The position numbers and the translations under genes were made by a program. The notes under the pieces are model-generated. The model was not told the DNA's origin. It worked only from the letters and a program-made list of their open reading frames with translations, and searched no databases. Shown piece after piece: positions 22,086 through 43,626 of a stretch of DNA of 64,000 nucleotides. This DNA is from Nematostella vectensis (lineage: Eukaryota > Cnidaria > Anthozoa > Actiniaria > Edwardsiidae), in assembly GCF_932526225.1 (NCBI RefSeq), contig NC_064048.1, forward strand, positions 9,200,515 through 9,264,514, in the 5' to 3' direction. Numbering within the stretch: position 1 is the first letter of the stretch; every line of letters starts with the position of its first letter.

Positions 22086-22187
22086 TACTTCGTTTTAGCC
22101 TTTAATGGGTACATACACTCGTCTTTTCTCCTGGGTCCCCTCCCATAGTTTCTATTCTTTACAACAAAAACACTGGGTGTCACTTGA

Positions 22188-22928
22188 CAGGGGTGGACCC
22201 TGGCCACGTGACCAGCTCTCACCAGGTTCTCTCCCCTTCTTACCCCTGGGGTATAAGAGGGGTGGACCCTGACCACGTGACCAGCTCTCACCAGGTTCTC
22301 TACCCCTCCTTGCCCCTGGGGTATAAGAGGGGTGGACCCTGACCACGTGACCAGCTCGCACCAGGTTCTCTCCCCTCCTTGCCCCTGGGGTATAAAAGAG
22401 GTGGACCCTGACCACGTGACCAGCTCTCACCAGGTTCTCTCCCCTCCTTGCCCCTGGGGTATAAGAGGGGTGGACCCTGACCACGTGACCAGCTCTCACC
22501 AGGTTCTCACCCCCTTCTTGCCCCTGGGGTATAAGAGGGGTGTACCCTGACCACGTGACCAGCTCTCACCAGGTTCTCTCCCCCTCCTTGCCCCTGGGGT
22601 ATAAGAGGGGTGGACCCTGACCACGTGACCAGCTCTCACCAGGTTCTCCCCCCTTCTTACCCCTGTGGTATAAGAGGGGTGGGCCCTGGCCACGTGACCA
22701 GCTCTCACCAGGTTCTCTCCCCCTCCTTGCCCCTGGTGTATAAGGGGGTGGACCCTGGCCACGTGACCAGCTCTCACCAGGTTCTCTCCCCCTCCTTGCC
22801 TCTTGGGTATAAGAGGGGTGGACCCTGGCCACGTGACCAGCTCTCACCAGGTTCTCTCCCCTTCCCTGCCCCTGGGGTATAAGAGGGGTGGACCTTGACC
22901 ACGTGACCAGCACGTGACCAGGGTCTCT
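22188..22928. repeat. 70-bp satellite x ~10.5 with CACGTG in each unit
   Basis: Unit begins GGGGTGGACCCTGACCACGT and continues GACCAGCTCTCACCAGGTTC, then a C-rich run and CCCCTGGGGTATAAGA. Each unit holds one CACGTG E-box and a TATAA-like TATAAGA. Copies are very similar, so the array is young or homogenised. Open frames here are repeat artefacts. Confidence 0.95.
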
Positions 22929-23224
22929 CCCGGTCCTTGAGGAGAAAAAATGAACGACATAAGATACATATATTCTTTATAAAATAATATGTATTCTTTA
23001 TAAAATAATAACATGGACTGCTCTTCTATCCCTAAAGATTACTCGATTCAAAACAAAACAAACGGTATATACTTCTGAACTTGTGTCCTGCTTTGGAGCC
23101 TCGCCTCTCTCTTGTTATACATTTTTTCAACGAATCTTATATATAGACGTCAGCTCTTCTTTGTAGACGTCGGCTTTGAAAACGTCAAATACTACATCGC
23201 TGCGGTAGCACAGTCTTGAATAGA

Positions 23225-23227
<3 letters not shown>

Positions 23228-23293
<66 letters not shown>
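23228..23293. repeat. (CT)n microsatellite
   Basis: Uninterrupted CT dinucleotides of about 65 bp. Confidence 0.97.
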
Positions 23294-23299
<6 letters not shown>

Positions 23300-23576
23300 T
23301 ATACACACTTTAAAAGCTAATTAATAATTAATAATTAATAGTAATTTATCATTACTATGAGCAGTAATTCATGCATGCAAATACTTTTTTCTGTAATCAT
23401 TCAGTCCAGATTATATTTTGCAAAAATCATAAAAATCCATAAATGGCGGATCCAAAAAAAATCCTTACAAAAAATGATTATTAACGTTGTTTTATGGCCT
23501 TTTTGCATTGTAAAGCCGTAAAAAGGTTGATTTTGACATTTCTGAATGATGCAAGATGATTTTAACTAGTCCAGAC

Positions 23577-24224
23577 CTGGGACTCTCTTTGCGCTCGTCA
23601 TTCTGGCTCGCGTGAAAGAGGGTCCAGTTTTTATTGCATGCGCATGCGCAAAAGTACACCGCATATATGCGGTGTGGCCTGGTTGCTTAGTTCAAGATGG
23701 CTGCGAAAGGGACGAGCGAGAATTTATTTCAGAAATAATACGCTGATTTTGATCGTGGGTAAATACTTGATTGTCAATCTTTTCTGAGAACCGGACAGAT
23801 GATAATTAGAGTCTGTAAATATATCAATCAAAGAGCTTTTCCGTTTTCGTTATTTTCACGCGCGCGCTTTAGGCAATAGCGTCATTTCAAACGAGCGCGC
23901 GCTTTTTTGGAATTTGATTTTCAATCACATTTTATCGCGTTTTTATAGAAAACAAATCCCAAGCAGTTCGCTGATATTCCTTCACATGTACAAAACTTTT
24001 TTTTTAACTTAGCGATGATCGATTTTCGGAGCTCTGCACTCGACAAGGTCTAGCGGGAATCGACCCTCCTTAGGTACGTCCGTTATTGCGCGCGCTCGTA
24101 TTTCAACTTTTGCCGTGAAGATCGCTGATTGGTAGATGTTCGCGCATGCGCATGCAATAAATACTGGACCCTCTTTCACACGAGCCAGAATGTCGAGCGC
24201 AAAGAGAGTCCCAGGTCTGGACTA
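23577..24224. mobile_element. Mutator-like MITE, ~85-bp TIRs, 9-bp target duplication
   Basis: The left end TAGTCCAGACCTGGGACTCT mirrors the right end (ACTCCCAGGTCTGGACTA-type reverse complement, with small differences), and similarity runs on through GCATGCGCATGCGC. GATTTTAAC stands directly outside both ends (23568-23576 and 24225-24233). Long TIRs plus a 9-bp duplication are typical of MULE elements. No transposase ORF, so it is non-autonomous. Confidence 0.9.
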
Positions 24225-24399
24225 GATTTTAACCTGATATCTGATAATTTAGGCAATATTTGAAAGAATGGCTAAAAATCGTATTTATGACGTCATTGCG
24301 ACGTTATTAATTGATTCCACCACACATAAAATAGGGCGTAACGATTCTTTGCATGCTGTTGATCATTGTCTGTAAGTTTGATGGTCATAGCCTTAGCGG

Positions 24400-24491
24400 T
24401 TCATGAAATACGGAGGGGGAGCCTTTTAGCCACCCCCCCCCCCCACCCCAGTCACAGAAAGCTGAAAAAAGCCCAGTCTGAATAGGGTTAA
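24400..24491. mobile_element. Fragment of the CCCTATTCAGAC element family
   Basis: The C-rich stretch and the end CAGTCTGAATAGGGTTA match the right end of the 5575-6560 element; the left end is missing. Confidence 0.65.
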
Positions 24492-24785
24492 TGAGAAAGT
24501 GAGAGGCTGAAACTATCACCCCAATACGTTGGCTCTTTTTGCGCGAACGTATGAATAAACGATGGGAAGTCGTTAGGTGCAATTCATTGTCGATAGATTT
24601 ATCGTGAGGACGGTGGTGACAAGACATCTAGTGATATTAGGCTCGGCGGGGAAATGGCGTCGGAGATGAATCAATCACACGTAGCGGGTGTCAGCTGTAA
24701 AAACAAGCTTTGCTTTAAAGTCGACTCAAAAACAACTTTTCCCCACAAGCCTTGGATCTGTTTGTGAAATATTAATTGAATGATC

Positions 24786-34211
<9,426 letters not shown>

Positions 34212-35011
34212 AACATTAAGCCAGAAGGTTTACCCTATGATAAAAGTCTCACATTTTGTGAGCTTAGAGGCTTTGTAGATAATGAGGGAGCAAGAGTGCT
34301 GGAGTATTGACTTTGCCAGTGTTTTAGATCATGGAATAGTCACTCAACTGCGTCTAGTTGCGTACGTTTTCGTTAGTATCTAATCCCTAGTCCCCCGAAT
34401 TGTATGATCCCGGTGTGGGAAAGGGCGGCTGCAGCAAAAGCGGCGGGTGGTTGTAACTTATAAATAATCTAATCATCACTATATTCATAACTTTTCAATT
34501 GCATCTCTGTTTGATCGCATCATGGCATTATCAATATTTTTTTTCAGAGCATCAAACATACAATCAATCATTTTTTTATTGAAGTTATCATCAATTGCAA
34601 GTTTTTTTTTAAATCACAGGTCATCGAAGTAAATTATTGGACACAGATGCAAAATCGGTTAATATTCAATATTAACTAAGATTATTACAAAGTAATCTTT
34701 GAGATTTGTTATGAAATCCCACAACTAGTGAAACCCAATCTGCAATAAAGTCATAACCATTAACTTGTTACCATCACCTTTACCATACCACATGCATGCT
34801 TTTTGTTAGTGACCTTAGCAAAAATAATGCGATAATAGTCATATCCTTGAATACACAAATTTGGCAGGATCTATCATCATCATTGACAACCCCCCCATCG
34901 GTATCAACATCACCATAATTTTCAACATCCCTTTTCCAGCTCAACATTACCATCTTCTCCAGCATCATATCCACTATAATCACCCTAATACGATCCCTTT
35001 AAATACCACAA
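34212..35011. other. Convergent gene spacer with a copy of the last PLAT/PAN exon
   Basis: 34237-34319 is a diverged duplicate of 34114-34199, the end of the PAN exon (AAAGTCTCACATTTTGTGA in both). The rest lies between two genes that converge, and I see nothing else in it. Confidence 0.7.
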
Positions 35012-38000
35012 TCACCACCACCAGGTACTTTTGCTTTTGGCAGCAGTCAAAAATTGTTCCAGCTCTATTCTTAACATGCGTATTTCATTAGCGAGGTTGT
35101 CATTTTGCTTTTGAAGATCAGCTATCTGTTGTGGTGTGACCAAGTTGTCGCTACGGTCAGCTGTACTATCACATTTGGGTCGCATCTGAAAGAGTGCACA
35201 ACATCAGTATTAACATTATAATTTTAAAATCATCGTCATCATCATTGACATAATTAATACTATTATTATCATCATCATCACCATCATTATCACCACCACC
35301 ACCACCACCATCATCATCATCACTTTGCTATGTTGATAAATCGACGATGAGATTTTTTTAACGGCAGAAACCGATCAGATAGTGTTGGTAGGTGTGTGTA
35401 TAGGTGTTATGTGCCATTACTTTCGAAATTTGGTGGTGCCCCCCCTGACAATGGCCGAAAAACCTCCATGATGGTCGATTTATCCACAAGCCATAACCCC
35501 CCCCCTGGAAACCGGGGGGATCTAAAATTTTGATAAAAGGTAGCTCTGCCCTTACAAAACTATGGCACCAAGTCTTATTGATTTATTGAACACTCTCATA
35601 TGAGAATATTGATGATGATGTATAGGACCCTATGGGAAGTGTATCCCTGAACTAGACTTGACTTTTTTTGTAAAAAAGCAAATTTTCGAAAAAAGAACCC
35701 TTGATTTATAGCTGAAGATGTAAAGCTATAGCAACCAAGTTTGAAGGGTGGTTGTAACTTGCAAAGATCTCTGTGTGCTGTGAAGCACAATTGTTGCGGT
35801 GCGCATGCGCAAGTCGAATTATCAACACACAAAAAATATTATTTTTTACAAGAAAAACTTTTTCTTTATGGACGATTTTATTCTTAAGAATAAAGAATGA
35901 ACCACACTACCAGATACCGCTCAAATTAGATCAGTATCATCTTTAGTTTTTCAGATGATTTTCGTGGGTCACATGCTAATGTTGATAAATCGACTTGACG
36001 CTTTAACCAATAAACTTAGTTAAGTTACAAGGTGTGTATCAGTGCTAGGTCTTTAAAGGTAATTCCCCGACCTGACATCTAACCCCAATTTAAAACATTT
36101 TGGGTTTTCAACAACTAAAACATTATTAGCTGAAAATTGTGACTTTGTAACTATTCAATATCCGTTTTACAACACCATCAATACGTGACCGAATTCTTTG
36201 ACAACTATAACTGTGCAGTAAAAAGATATGTGACTAGGGACGGCCTGTTAAGAGCATGAGGGTCTTGGGACAGGACGGTACATAACACATCCATACATGC
36301 ATACATACATAGAATCGTGTCATTAAAAGTGCCTTAGTACTCTTTTCTGGTGATTTTAAAATTAACACTATCTTGTAACCACGGGCGAGGCCGGAGGTAT
36401 TTCTTACGCGCTACACACTTTTTACAATTCATTTGCGTAAATGTTAAAGAATAATTCAGCAACTAGATATATAATCTGTAAGGATAATGAGTTTCTAAAA
36501 ATTGGGAACACCTTTACTAGTCATAATACGGGAAAGTTATTCGTTACCAACCATGACCTGCACTCTAACAGTGCTCTCGTGTAAGGCGTGTAATTTCAAA
36601 ATATAGGCTCTACTACGACTAAGTTTCAGATACGCTTTGATAACCAAAATAGTAGAATAGTTAACCACAAGAAAAGATCAGTGGCTGAGGCCGATAACCT
36701 GGTGTAGAGTACATTTCAACTCGAATGGACAAAGGTATCATTGGGGAACTAGCGGACTTGACGCACAACCCCTGTGTACGCGCCTGATTGATCAATCTAT
36801 ATTTATCACGAGTGTGGCAGCTTTATATTAAACAGAGTTTTGTTGCGGCTTTTAGAATGTATCCGTGCTAGGGGCTCAAAGAATCGTAGAAAAAATATCG
36901 GGAAAGATCTTTCTTTTAGATAAATGTTATATTGTGTACTGAGGCGTTGGATTAATTGCGCCTTCTATGTATTTGGGTGTGTAGTCTGAGAAGAATGTTT
37001 TGACCAACATTGCAGCTCTTTATGTGCCTGATGTGCCCGCGATAAGAATCACGGATAATTTTTATCGTCAGCGAATTAACGAATTCCCGGAAGATCTTTA
37101 TTTAAACTTTTAATACCCTGCTACAACCTATGACACAATCGACCTGCCCTGTTTTACAAAATGCAACGAGGTGTTGACGTTGACTGGTGTAGCGCTGGGT
37201 GATAGACGTGATACTATATAGAGCGTTAAAAAGATATATACGGACAGACGCGTTTCGAGGCTCTTGCCTCTTCATCGTTGTCTAGTGCCAAACGTATCTG
37301 TCATATCTACCTTTCTAGCCCTCTTTACATTTCCCCGGTATCTTTATAGTTACTGAAGAGCTTCTCGAACCAGGGTTTCTTTAAACTCAAAATACTGCGG
37401 ATTCTCGAAGACAACAAAACCTTTGAGTGACAATAGAGTAAGTTGTTGTTTACACAGCTAGAAATGGGATTTTTTAACTTAAATACTATATATAAAATTA
37501 GCTATCGAAATCGAATTTTGATAGTACTTTTACTGACAGGGCAGTTAAATTATATTTTACACAAACAAGCAGCTTGTAGTGGTCAAGAATGCTTCAAATA
37601 AACAGTCTGGTTTTTTTGCGAGTTTTATTGGCTTGTATGCTTTGTGTAACCAAAAACTGTTAATCGAATGTTTAGCTTTGGTCTTAAGTCTTGTGGTCAG
37701 CATATAAATGCGGAGCTTATTGTATCAGTTTCTTATTTCAGGAAGATTTATGATCGTTACCACATCATCATTCACCATCGTCACCATCGTCACCATCGTC
37801 ACCATCGTCACCATCGTCACCATCCTCACCATCCTCACCATCCTCACCATCGTCACCATCGCCATCATCGTCATCATCGTCATCATCGTCATCATCGTCA
37901 TCATCGTCCCTATCATCATCATCATCATCGTCATCATCGTCATCATCGTCATCATCGTCATCATCATCATCCTGGGTGGAGTGCCTGGGTGGCGACGTTG

Positions 38001-41000
38001 GCAGACCGTCGCTCTGTAGCACCTGCCCCTTTCACTAGTGGTATCCTGGATCGATTCCCGGTTCCGATGTGTATTTAGTTTGTTGGTTGTCGCCTTTGCA
38101 CTCAGGGTTTATCTCTCCTGGTTTGTCGGGTTTCCCCACTCCATTTAAAAGGCAACAAATGCGACCCTAAATTTTTCTTCAGTGGTCAGCGGTGAATAGT
38201 ATGGCGACTACCTTCAATTAGACCCTGTTCTATCAGTGTTCCCATCGCATGTTACCAAGGTGACAAATGTAGAAAACGTTGTCGTTTTGGGGGACTGGTA
38301 CCGAGAAAACTGTCTTTTCAAGGACCTTCCCAATTGACTAAACATGGTCTAAATCATAGTTTCGCTCTTCAAATTAGAGTTTAGAAAGTCAAAAAAGTTC
38401 CGAGTGATGTGGCTCCCCTAAAAATGACAGTGAAATTTCGGATCAAATTTCAAGGCAGTCTTCATAAGTACTTCCTTAGTTTCCTTATAATATTCCTATA
38501 ATATTATTTTATAAAATTCCTATATTTTTATATATTATAATTATTTCCACAAAGACGACATTTTTTGCCTAAATTTTCTTGATATGTAAATTTCGACAAA
38601 ACCATTTAAAAATCACCTATAATAAATAAAGGTGATCATTAACAACACCTACGTCATCCCCAACAGCATCATCATAATCATCGTCATCATTATCCTTTAA
38701 ATGTCTATTTATATTCCACACTTATTCAGGCTACCTTGACAATGACAGTGACGTCGGTTCCCATGGCAACATAGGGGTAGAAATCAGCATCGACCTTTAG
38801 GAAGCCTTTTCCGACCTCTCGTCCATTCAGGGTGAACACGACAGGCAGTGTGCCGTCGCTCTCGTTGAGTTTGTCGTAAGCGGCAAAGCATCCGATAAGA
38901 TCTCCTCGGTTTGCCATGGCCGCTGTAAAAAATATAAAATTAATGGCAAAGAAAAGAAAAGAGGCTGATTTAAGAGCAAATCAGATATTTTTACTCCTAT
39001 CAAAAGTTTTCAGATGCTATACTTTATTGCATAATATATATTGCCTAAAAGCGGAGCTCAAAACGACCAAATCTTAGCTTATTTTCGCTCAATAATTTGG
39101 CGACGTCAACGATGTCATAGATCAATCGACCAACTTGTTATGCCCTCTTTCCCCCACATCTACATGACAAATAACAAGTTTAGCTTTAATTTATTGACAT
39201 GATCGATGACGTCACGTGACCATCTCATTGCACCCCACTTGAAACATACATCACATTTACCGAGTTTTGTTGGCACACGATGTATCTTTAATAAAATATA
39301 TATATATTTTTGATGACGTCAGCATATTTTTGCTTCTAGTGGCGTCATTTATGACGTCACAATCACGTGACTTTATTGGTGCACCCCCCATGACACCTTC
39401 ATGACACATACCAAGATTGGTTGTTATATGATGTTTTGTCATTGATGACGTCACGATCACCTGACCATATTGGAGCACCCCCCTTGACACCAACATGACA
39501 CCTACCGAGTGTGGTTGTGAAATAATGTTTCTTTCAAGAGATACGAATGTTTTTGCTTTTAATCACGCTTTTTGCTTTAAGTCATCGGTGGATTTTATGC
39601 ATCTTGTGGAAGGTAAGGGATGGAGAGGGGCGGGGCAGGGCTGGACAGTTCGTTTAAAGCTTTTGGCTATAGAAAGGGGTAAGGGGTAAAGAAATGAAAT
39701 AGGCCAGTTGATTTCCTGCACCCAGCTGACTTTGCTATTTGCAATCCGTTTGTCGTATGCCTTTTGCCATAGTAAGCGTGCTATGATTGGTAAAAACAAC
39801 CGCAATAGCTTTAGTTAGATGCTATCAGGGGACAGGTTGTTAAGATAATTTGCATCTATGTCTTTCTGGTCACATGATCGGTTACGCATTCCATGTGACG
39901 TTAACATACACGTAGTATTGTCAACAGAAAAATTAAACGTCATATCTGTTTAAACATCGCCACTCAAATTAGAAGAAATATATGTTCCATACCATCCTCA
40001 GCTCTCCCAAATTTGGGATCTTTGTAGTCAAATACTTTCCCATTACCCACGTGGTAACCGACCGTGTTGCTTTGCCAGCCTGGAAACAAGTGCAAGTTGT
40101 AGCCTCTGCTAACTAGCCCAACAGCAAGAGAGCGGTTTTCATCGCAATCTTGAATGAGGACCTATACGGCACAAAATTGATAAGAACTATAAGCACCACA
40201 AAAATAAAACGCCTCCTTTACAAAGCACTTGCGGTACACTCTTAAATGAGGACTATGAATATCAAATTAATAAAGCGAGCTGATCATTTATACCTCGAAA
40301 CCAGGGAAATCGCGGGTGAGATGGCGATCGTATCTAGCGCCATGATGAACCTCTGGCTTTTCAAAGAGGGAGCATATACAAGAGTCTGGGCCGAGGTACA
40401 TCAGCTGATTCCCGTCAATCCTCATTCCGACAGAGTCCCAGGCCTGAAAATACGCCTCGTGACGTTAATATAATGAATAGAAACTTTGCATGACTGTTCA
40501 AACAGTAAAAGCGTGAAAGATTAGTAAAACTAAATTGCACTATTTTGTACAATTACTAAATAGTGAATTTTCAATTTCCCTCACAAAATAGTGTGGCCGC
40601 TCAACCGGGACAGTGAGACAAAAGAAAACAAGAGAAAGCCAGACAAAGTTACGGTCCAACTATTTTACTAAATAGTGGCGTTTATTTTACTGGCGCTGCT
40701 GTATCAAATAATAGAAGTTGTGGTGTTTTGGTATAATCTATCTCTTGATACTAGAGCCTCTACTTCGCGGAATATGATAGTGGACTATAAAGAGCTTTAC
40801 CGCTTTCCCTGATGGGAAGCCCATCGTCTCGGCTTTGTCCTCGCGGAAGACTTGTTTGGCGATGTGTCCGACCATTCGACTATTTTTCGCAGTCTCCTCG
40901 ACAACCCGATCAATTTTGCTTCCATCTTAAGGCGGAAACAGAAATAACACTTATGAAAATCCATAATCGTACGAAGGGTGTCTTACCTTATTTGAAGGAG

Positions 41001-41364
41001 CGAGGAGCTCTTACAATACTTTCGGAGGGATGGGAATAATCTCTAGGAAGCCCTAATAAGTAGGTAAATTTACGTCGCATTTCTTGAAATTGCTCAAGCA
41101 GGCTTTTTCAGGCCTTTTTAAACTGGATTTATGCGCATAGTCTTGGAAATCCTGTTTGAACTGTAAAAATCTGACCTGTCATTGAAAAAGAATATCCGTA
41201 AACAGAGCTGTACGCAGAACGAAGGTCCTTTAGCAGGCGCTCGAATATCTGTGGAAACCAAACATGCAGTTCAAAATAAAATGTGCTCATATACTCTAGG
41301 TCCCTTCTCGTTTCTTTTCCTCTATACTCACAGGATCGACCTTTTCTAGTTTCTTCAGTTCAGA
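35012..41364 (-). CDS. SPRY-domain protein or SPRY tail of the channel gene (7 exons)
   Basis: Minus-strand exons in order: 41332-41364, 41176-41248, 40801-40925, 40294-40443, 39993-40161, 38735-38922, 35012-35185 (stop TGA). They join in phase to 303 residues. Exons 4-6 form a SPRY domain: GNQLMYLGPDS, DFPGFEVQVLIQD, SLAVGLVSRGYNLHLFPGW, TVGYHVGNGKVF, RGDLIGCFAAYD, VVFTLNGREVGKG, FYPYVAMG. The nearest relatives I recall are SPRYD3-type repeats. The last exon is a coiled coil (QIADLQKQNDNLANEIRML). SPRY domains bind other proteins. The first exon here is internal (acceptor, no ATG) and starts in phase 0, exactly what follows the channel's S6 exon at 43627, so it may continue that gene. A separate first exon in 41365-43626 cannot be excluded. 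Confidence 0.85.
37241..37288 (-). other. Hammerhead-ribozyme-like motif, core mutated
   Basis: On the minus strand: GACA (stem I), ACGATGA in place of CUGAUGA, stem II GAGGC/GCCTC with loop AAGA, GAAA, then CGCGTC followed by TGTC, which pairs with GACA. Order and the GAAAC...GTC cleavage context match the minimal hammerheads of Penelope-like elements. The first two core bases are changed, so it is probably inactive. It lies in the last intron of the SPRY gene. Confidence 0.5.
37745..37970. repeat. (CAT/CGT CAC)n microsatellite
   Basis: Interleaved ATCGTCACC and ATCGTCATC trinucleotide units, ending directly at the head of the SINE. Confidence 0.95.
37978..38230 (+). mobile_element. tRNA-derived SINE (second type)
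   Basis: Head GGAGTGCCTGGGTGGCGACG with A-box-like GGTGGCGACGTTGGCAG and B-box GGATCGATTCC at 38048-38058, followed by an unrelated body. It differs in body from the SINE at 14.1 kb. Confidence 0.7.
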
Positions 41365-41547
41365 CTGCAATGAAAGTGATATGGTAAGTTAAGGTACAGT
41401 ACATATCATGCAGTGGAATCAGTATTACTTGCTGTAAAAAAACAAAACCAAGTAAAATCGATCTATAGGTTGCCTTTCTGTCAGCGGTAAGAGGCCTGAT
41501 AATAGACTCCTTCAGTAAATCTAACACCACGATTCGAATCAGGGTAA

Positions 41548-41890
41548 CGCGCGGTCCCTTGGTCCCGTGGTCCCTTGGTCCCGTGGTCCCTTGGTCCCGT
41601 GGTCCCGTGGTCCCTTGGTCCCTTGGTCCCTTGGTCCCTTGGTCCCTTGGTCCCTTGGTCCCTTGGTCCCTTGGTCCCTTGGTCCCTTGGTCCCTTGGTC
41701 CCTTGGTCCCTTGGTCCCTTGGTCCCTTGGTCCCTTGGTCCCTTGGTCCCTTGGTCCCTTGGTCTCTTGGTCCCTTGGTCCCTTGGTCCCTTGGTCCCTT
41801 GGTCCCTTGGTCCCTTGGTCCCTTGGTCCCTTGGTCCCTTGGTCCCGTAGTGCCGTGGTCCCGTGGTTCCGTGGTCCCTTGGTCTCGTGG
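41548..41890. repeat. 8-bp satellite (GGTCCCTT)n
   Basis: About 41 units with sparse GT for TT variants at the edges. On the minus strand it reads AAGGGACC, giving a GGG run every 8 bases. All six frames are partly open, producing spurious PRDQGTKG-type proteins. Confidence 0.97.
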
Positions 41891-42021
41891 TTGAGCAGAA
41901 TCGCCAAAAACAGGGGGAGGAGTGTTCAAATTAAAACATGTCGGCCGATCAAAAGTTTGATCAAGTCATCCGCAATAACACCATCTACCGACTACAAGCA
42001 GACTACCTTTAAGTGTTGTTT

Positions 42022-42730
42022 TTAAGCAGTAATCGTATCGAGCGAATAAAACTTTCTTTCGAATCCATATTTTTTAAAAGTGTCTTTTATAAAGCTGTGT
42101 TCAATGCTATCGAAGGCCTTCTTGAAATCTGCTGGAAATAAAAGGGCTTTAATATTTTTATCTCGAAAGTAATGCATAATGTCGTATATAAGTCTTATTT
42201 GGTCTCCAATAAGGCGCCCCTTGACAAATGCCGCTTGATCCTCATCTATTAAAAATGGCAAAACTCTCACAAGCCTATTGCTTATTGCTTTACTACATAT
42301 CTTTGCGTCTTCATTAATCAAACTAGTTCCGGCTTTTCAATAAAAGTGATTATTGCCTTTTTTTTAGTTGTTGTCAGTTCCCCTTATCAAAACAATCATT
42401 AAGACACGTTACTAGGTCTTCGCCTAACAAATTCCAGAATGCTATGTAAAATTACTTTGACATTCCGTCATTACCGGGAGTCTTGGATGGGCCTAATTGC
42501 GTTAGGCTATCATAGCATTCTTTGACGGTTAACAAGCCGTCACAGCTTGTCTATGCTCTTGTCCAGTAAGTCTTGGGGTGTTATTGGAAGGAAGGAGTTC
42601 AAAACATTCCTTTGGGTAAATACAATGCCTTATAGAAGGCTCACTGAGTCTACTCACCATCTCGGCTGTCCTACATGCCTTATAATCAACACGACAACAC
42701 CTCTGTTGACAGGTCTTCCACAGGTAGCCC
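42022..42730 (-). pseudogene. LINE reverse-transcriptase fragment
   Basis: The minus strand encodes a degenerate RT: TVKECYDSLTQLGPSKTPGN and DGM, then after in-frame stops INEDAKICSKAISNRL, DQAAFVKGRLIGDQIRLI and FPADFKKAFDSIEHSFI (the FxxDFxKAFDS motif of RT region A). Stops occur near 42460 and 42370, and it is truncated on both sides. The preceding SNNTPRLTGQEHRQ also fits a LINE. It is a dead insertion between the S6 exon and the SPRY exons. Confidence 0.85.
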
Positions 42731-43626
42731 ACCAGCAGTACAAACAGAGAGGCAATATTGAAGGGGACTGGGACTGGGTGATAACCGATGTAGGTTCTGA
42801 TTGTGATCGCTTTCGTGTACGACCATTCGTACAATGAGTTATCCTAAAAAGGAATGAGCGCCGTTGGAAAACATTATACTTCGAAGTTGATTAAGGCTGG
42901 CGTGAGTTCGAGTTATCGAAGGTTCATGGGGTAAAGATGCAGAGAATGTTATTTTTTGTTTAAAATATTAAATTCAAGCGAAATTTGTTTTGGTTTGAGT
43001 TAGCGGTAGGTTCGTATTATTGGGAACCAACTTGTATGTCTAAGTGCGTATAATGAAGACATGGTAACAATAATCGTTCCCATACATTCCTTGTTAATTA
43101 GTTGTTTGCTTCGTACAGAAAGCCACCAACCCATCCACTGCCCTGTTAGCGGCTGATGATGGAATTTTTTCCGTCCCCCTCTTTGGGGATTTAGTTAACG
43201 AGGTTCCATTGCTACTTTAACTCCTTCCATTAGCGTCATTCATGTTAAGCACATCAACACCCTGCTACAAATTTAAAGCCTCCACTCCCGACATGATGGA
43301 AAAAACCCTGAACATGCGCACTTCTATTAGATTGAGAAAGAAGACACAATTTCTTGCAATGGTCATCGGTTCCTTGTATTCCGGAATTATTTTCAAAACA
43401 CAAATAACGTGAGGCCGAAATGCACATACCCAGATTTTGGCTTTTTAAGATAATTTTTTTCCTTGAACATCCTTGCGCTATGTTTGAGCTTAGGAACGAA
43501 AAGCATTTTGTTTGATATTACTCACTAAGTACTTAGGGGAATTTTCCGCATTATTTGATGTAAAATGAGCTTATTGGAGAGGTAATTTCATGTTTTTCCG
43601 TCATGTCTCCCGACCCCTAAGCGTAC

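Larger units (their letters stand above)
21766..24785. other. Repeat-rich spacer before the PLAT/PAN gene
   Basis: Holds two satellites, a CT run and two element copies. The short stretch 24492-24785, just upstream of the PLAT/PAN start codon, is the likely promoter and 5' UTR, but I recognise no defined motif. Confidence 0.5.

Noticed and set aside
22085-22913. Repeat frames of the type RAGHVVRVHPSYTPGARRG
   Set aside because: They come from the 70-bp satellite and shift frame between units; no start or splice context.
41360-41929. 189-residue PRDQGTKG repeat protein
   Set aside because: It is a translation of (GGTCCCTT)n and overlaps a real exon edge on the same strand only by chance.
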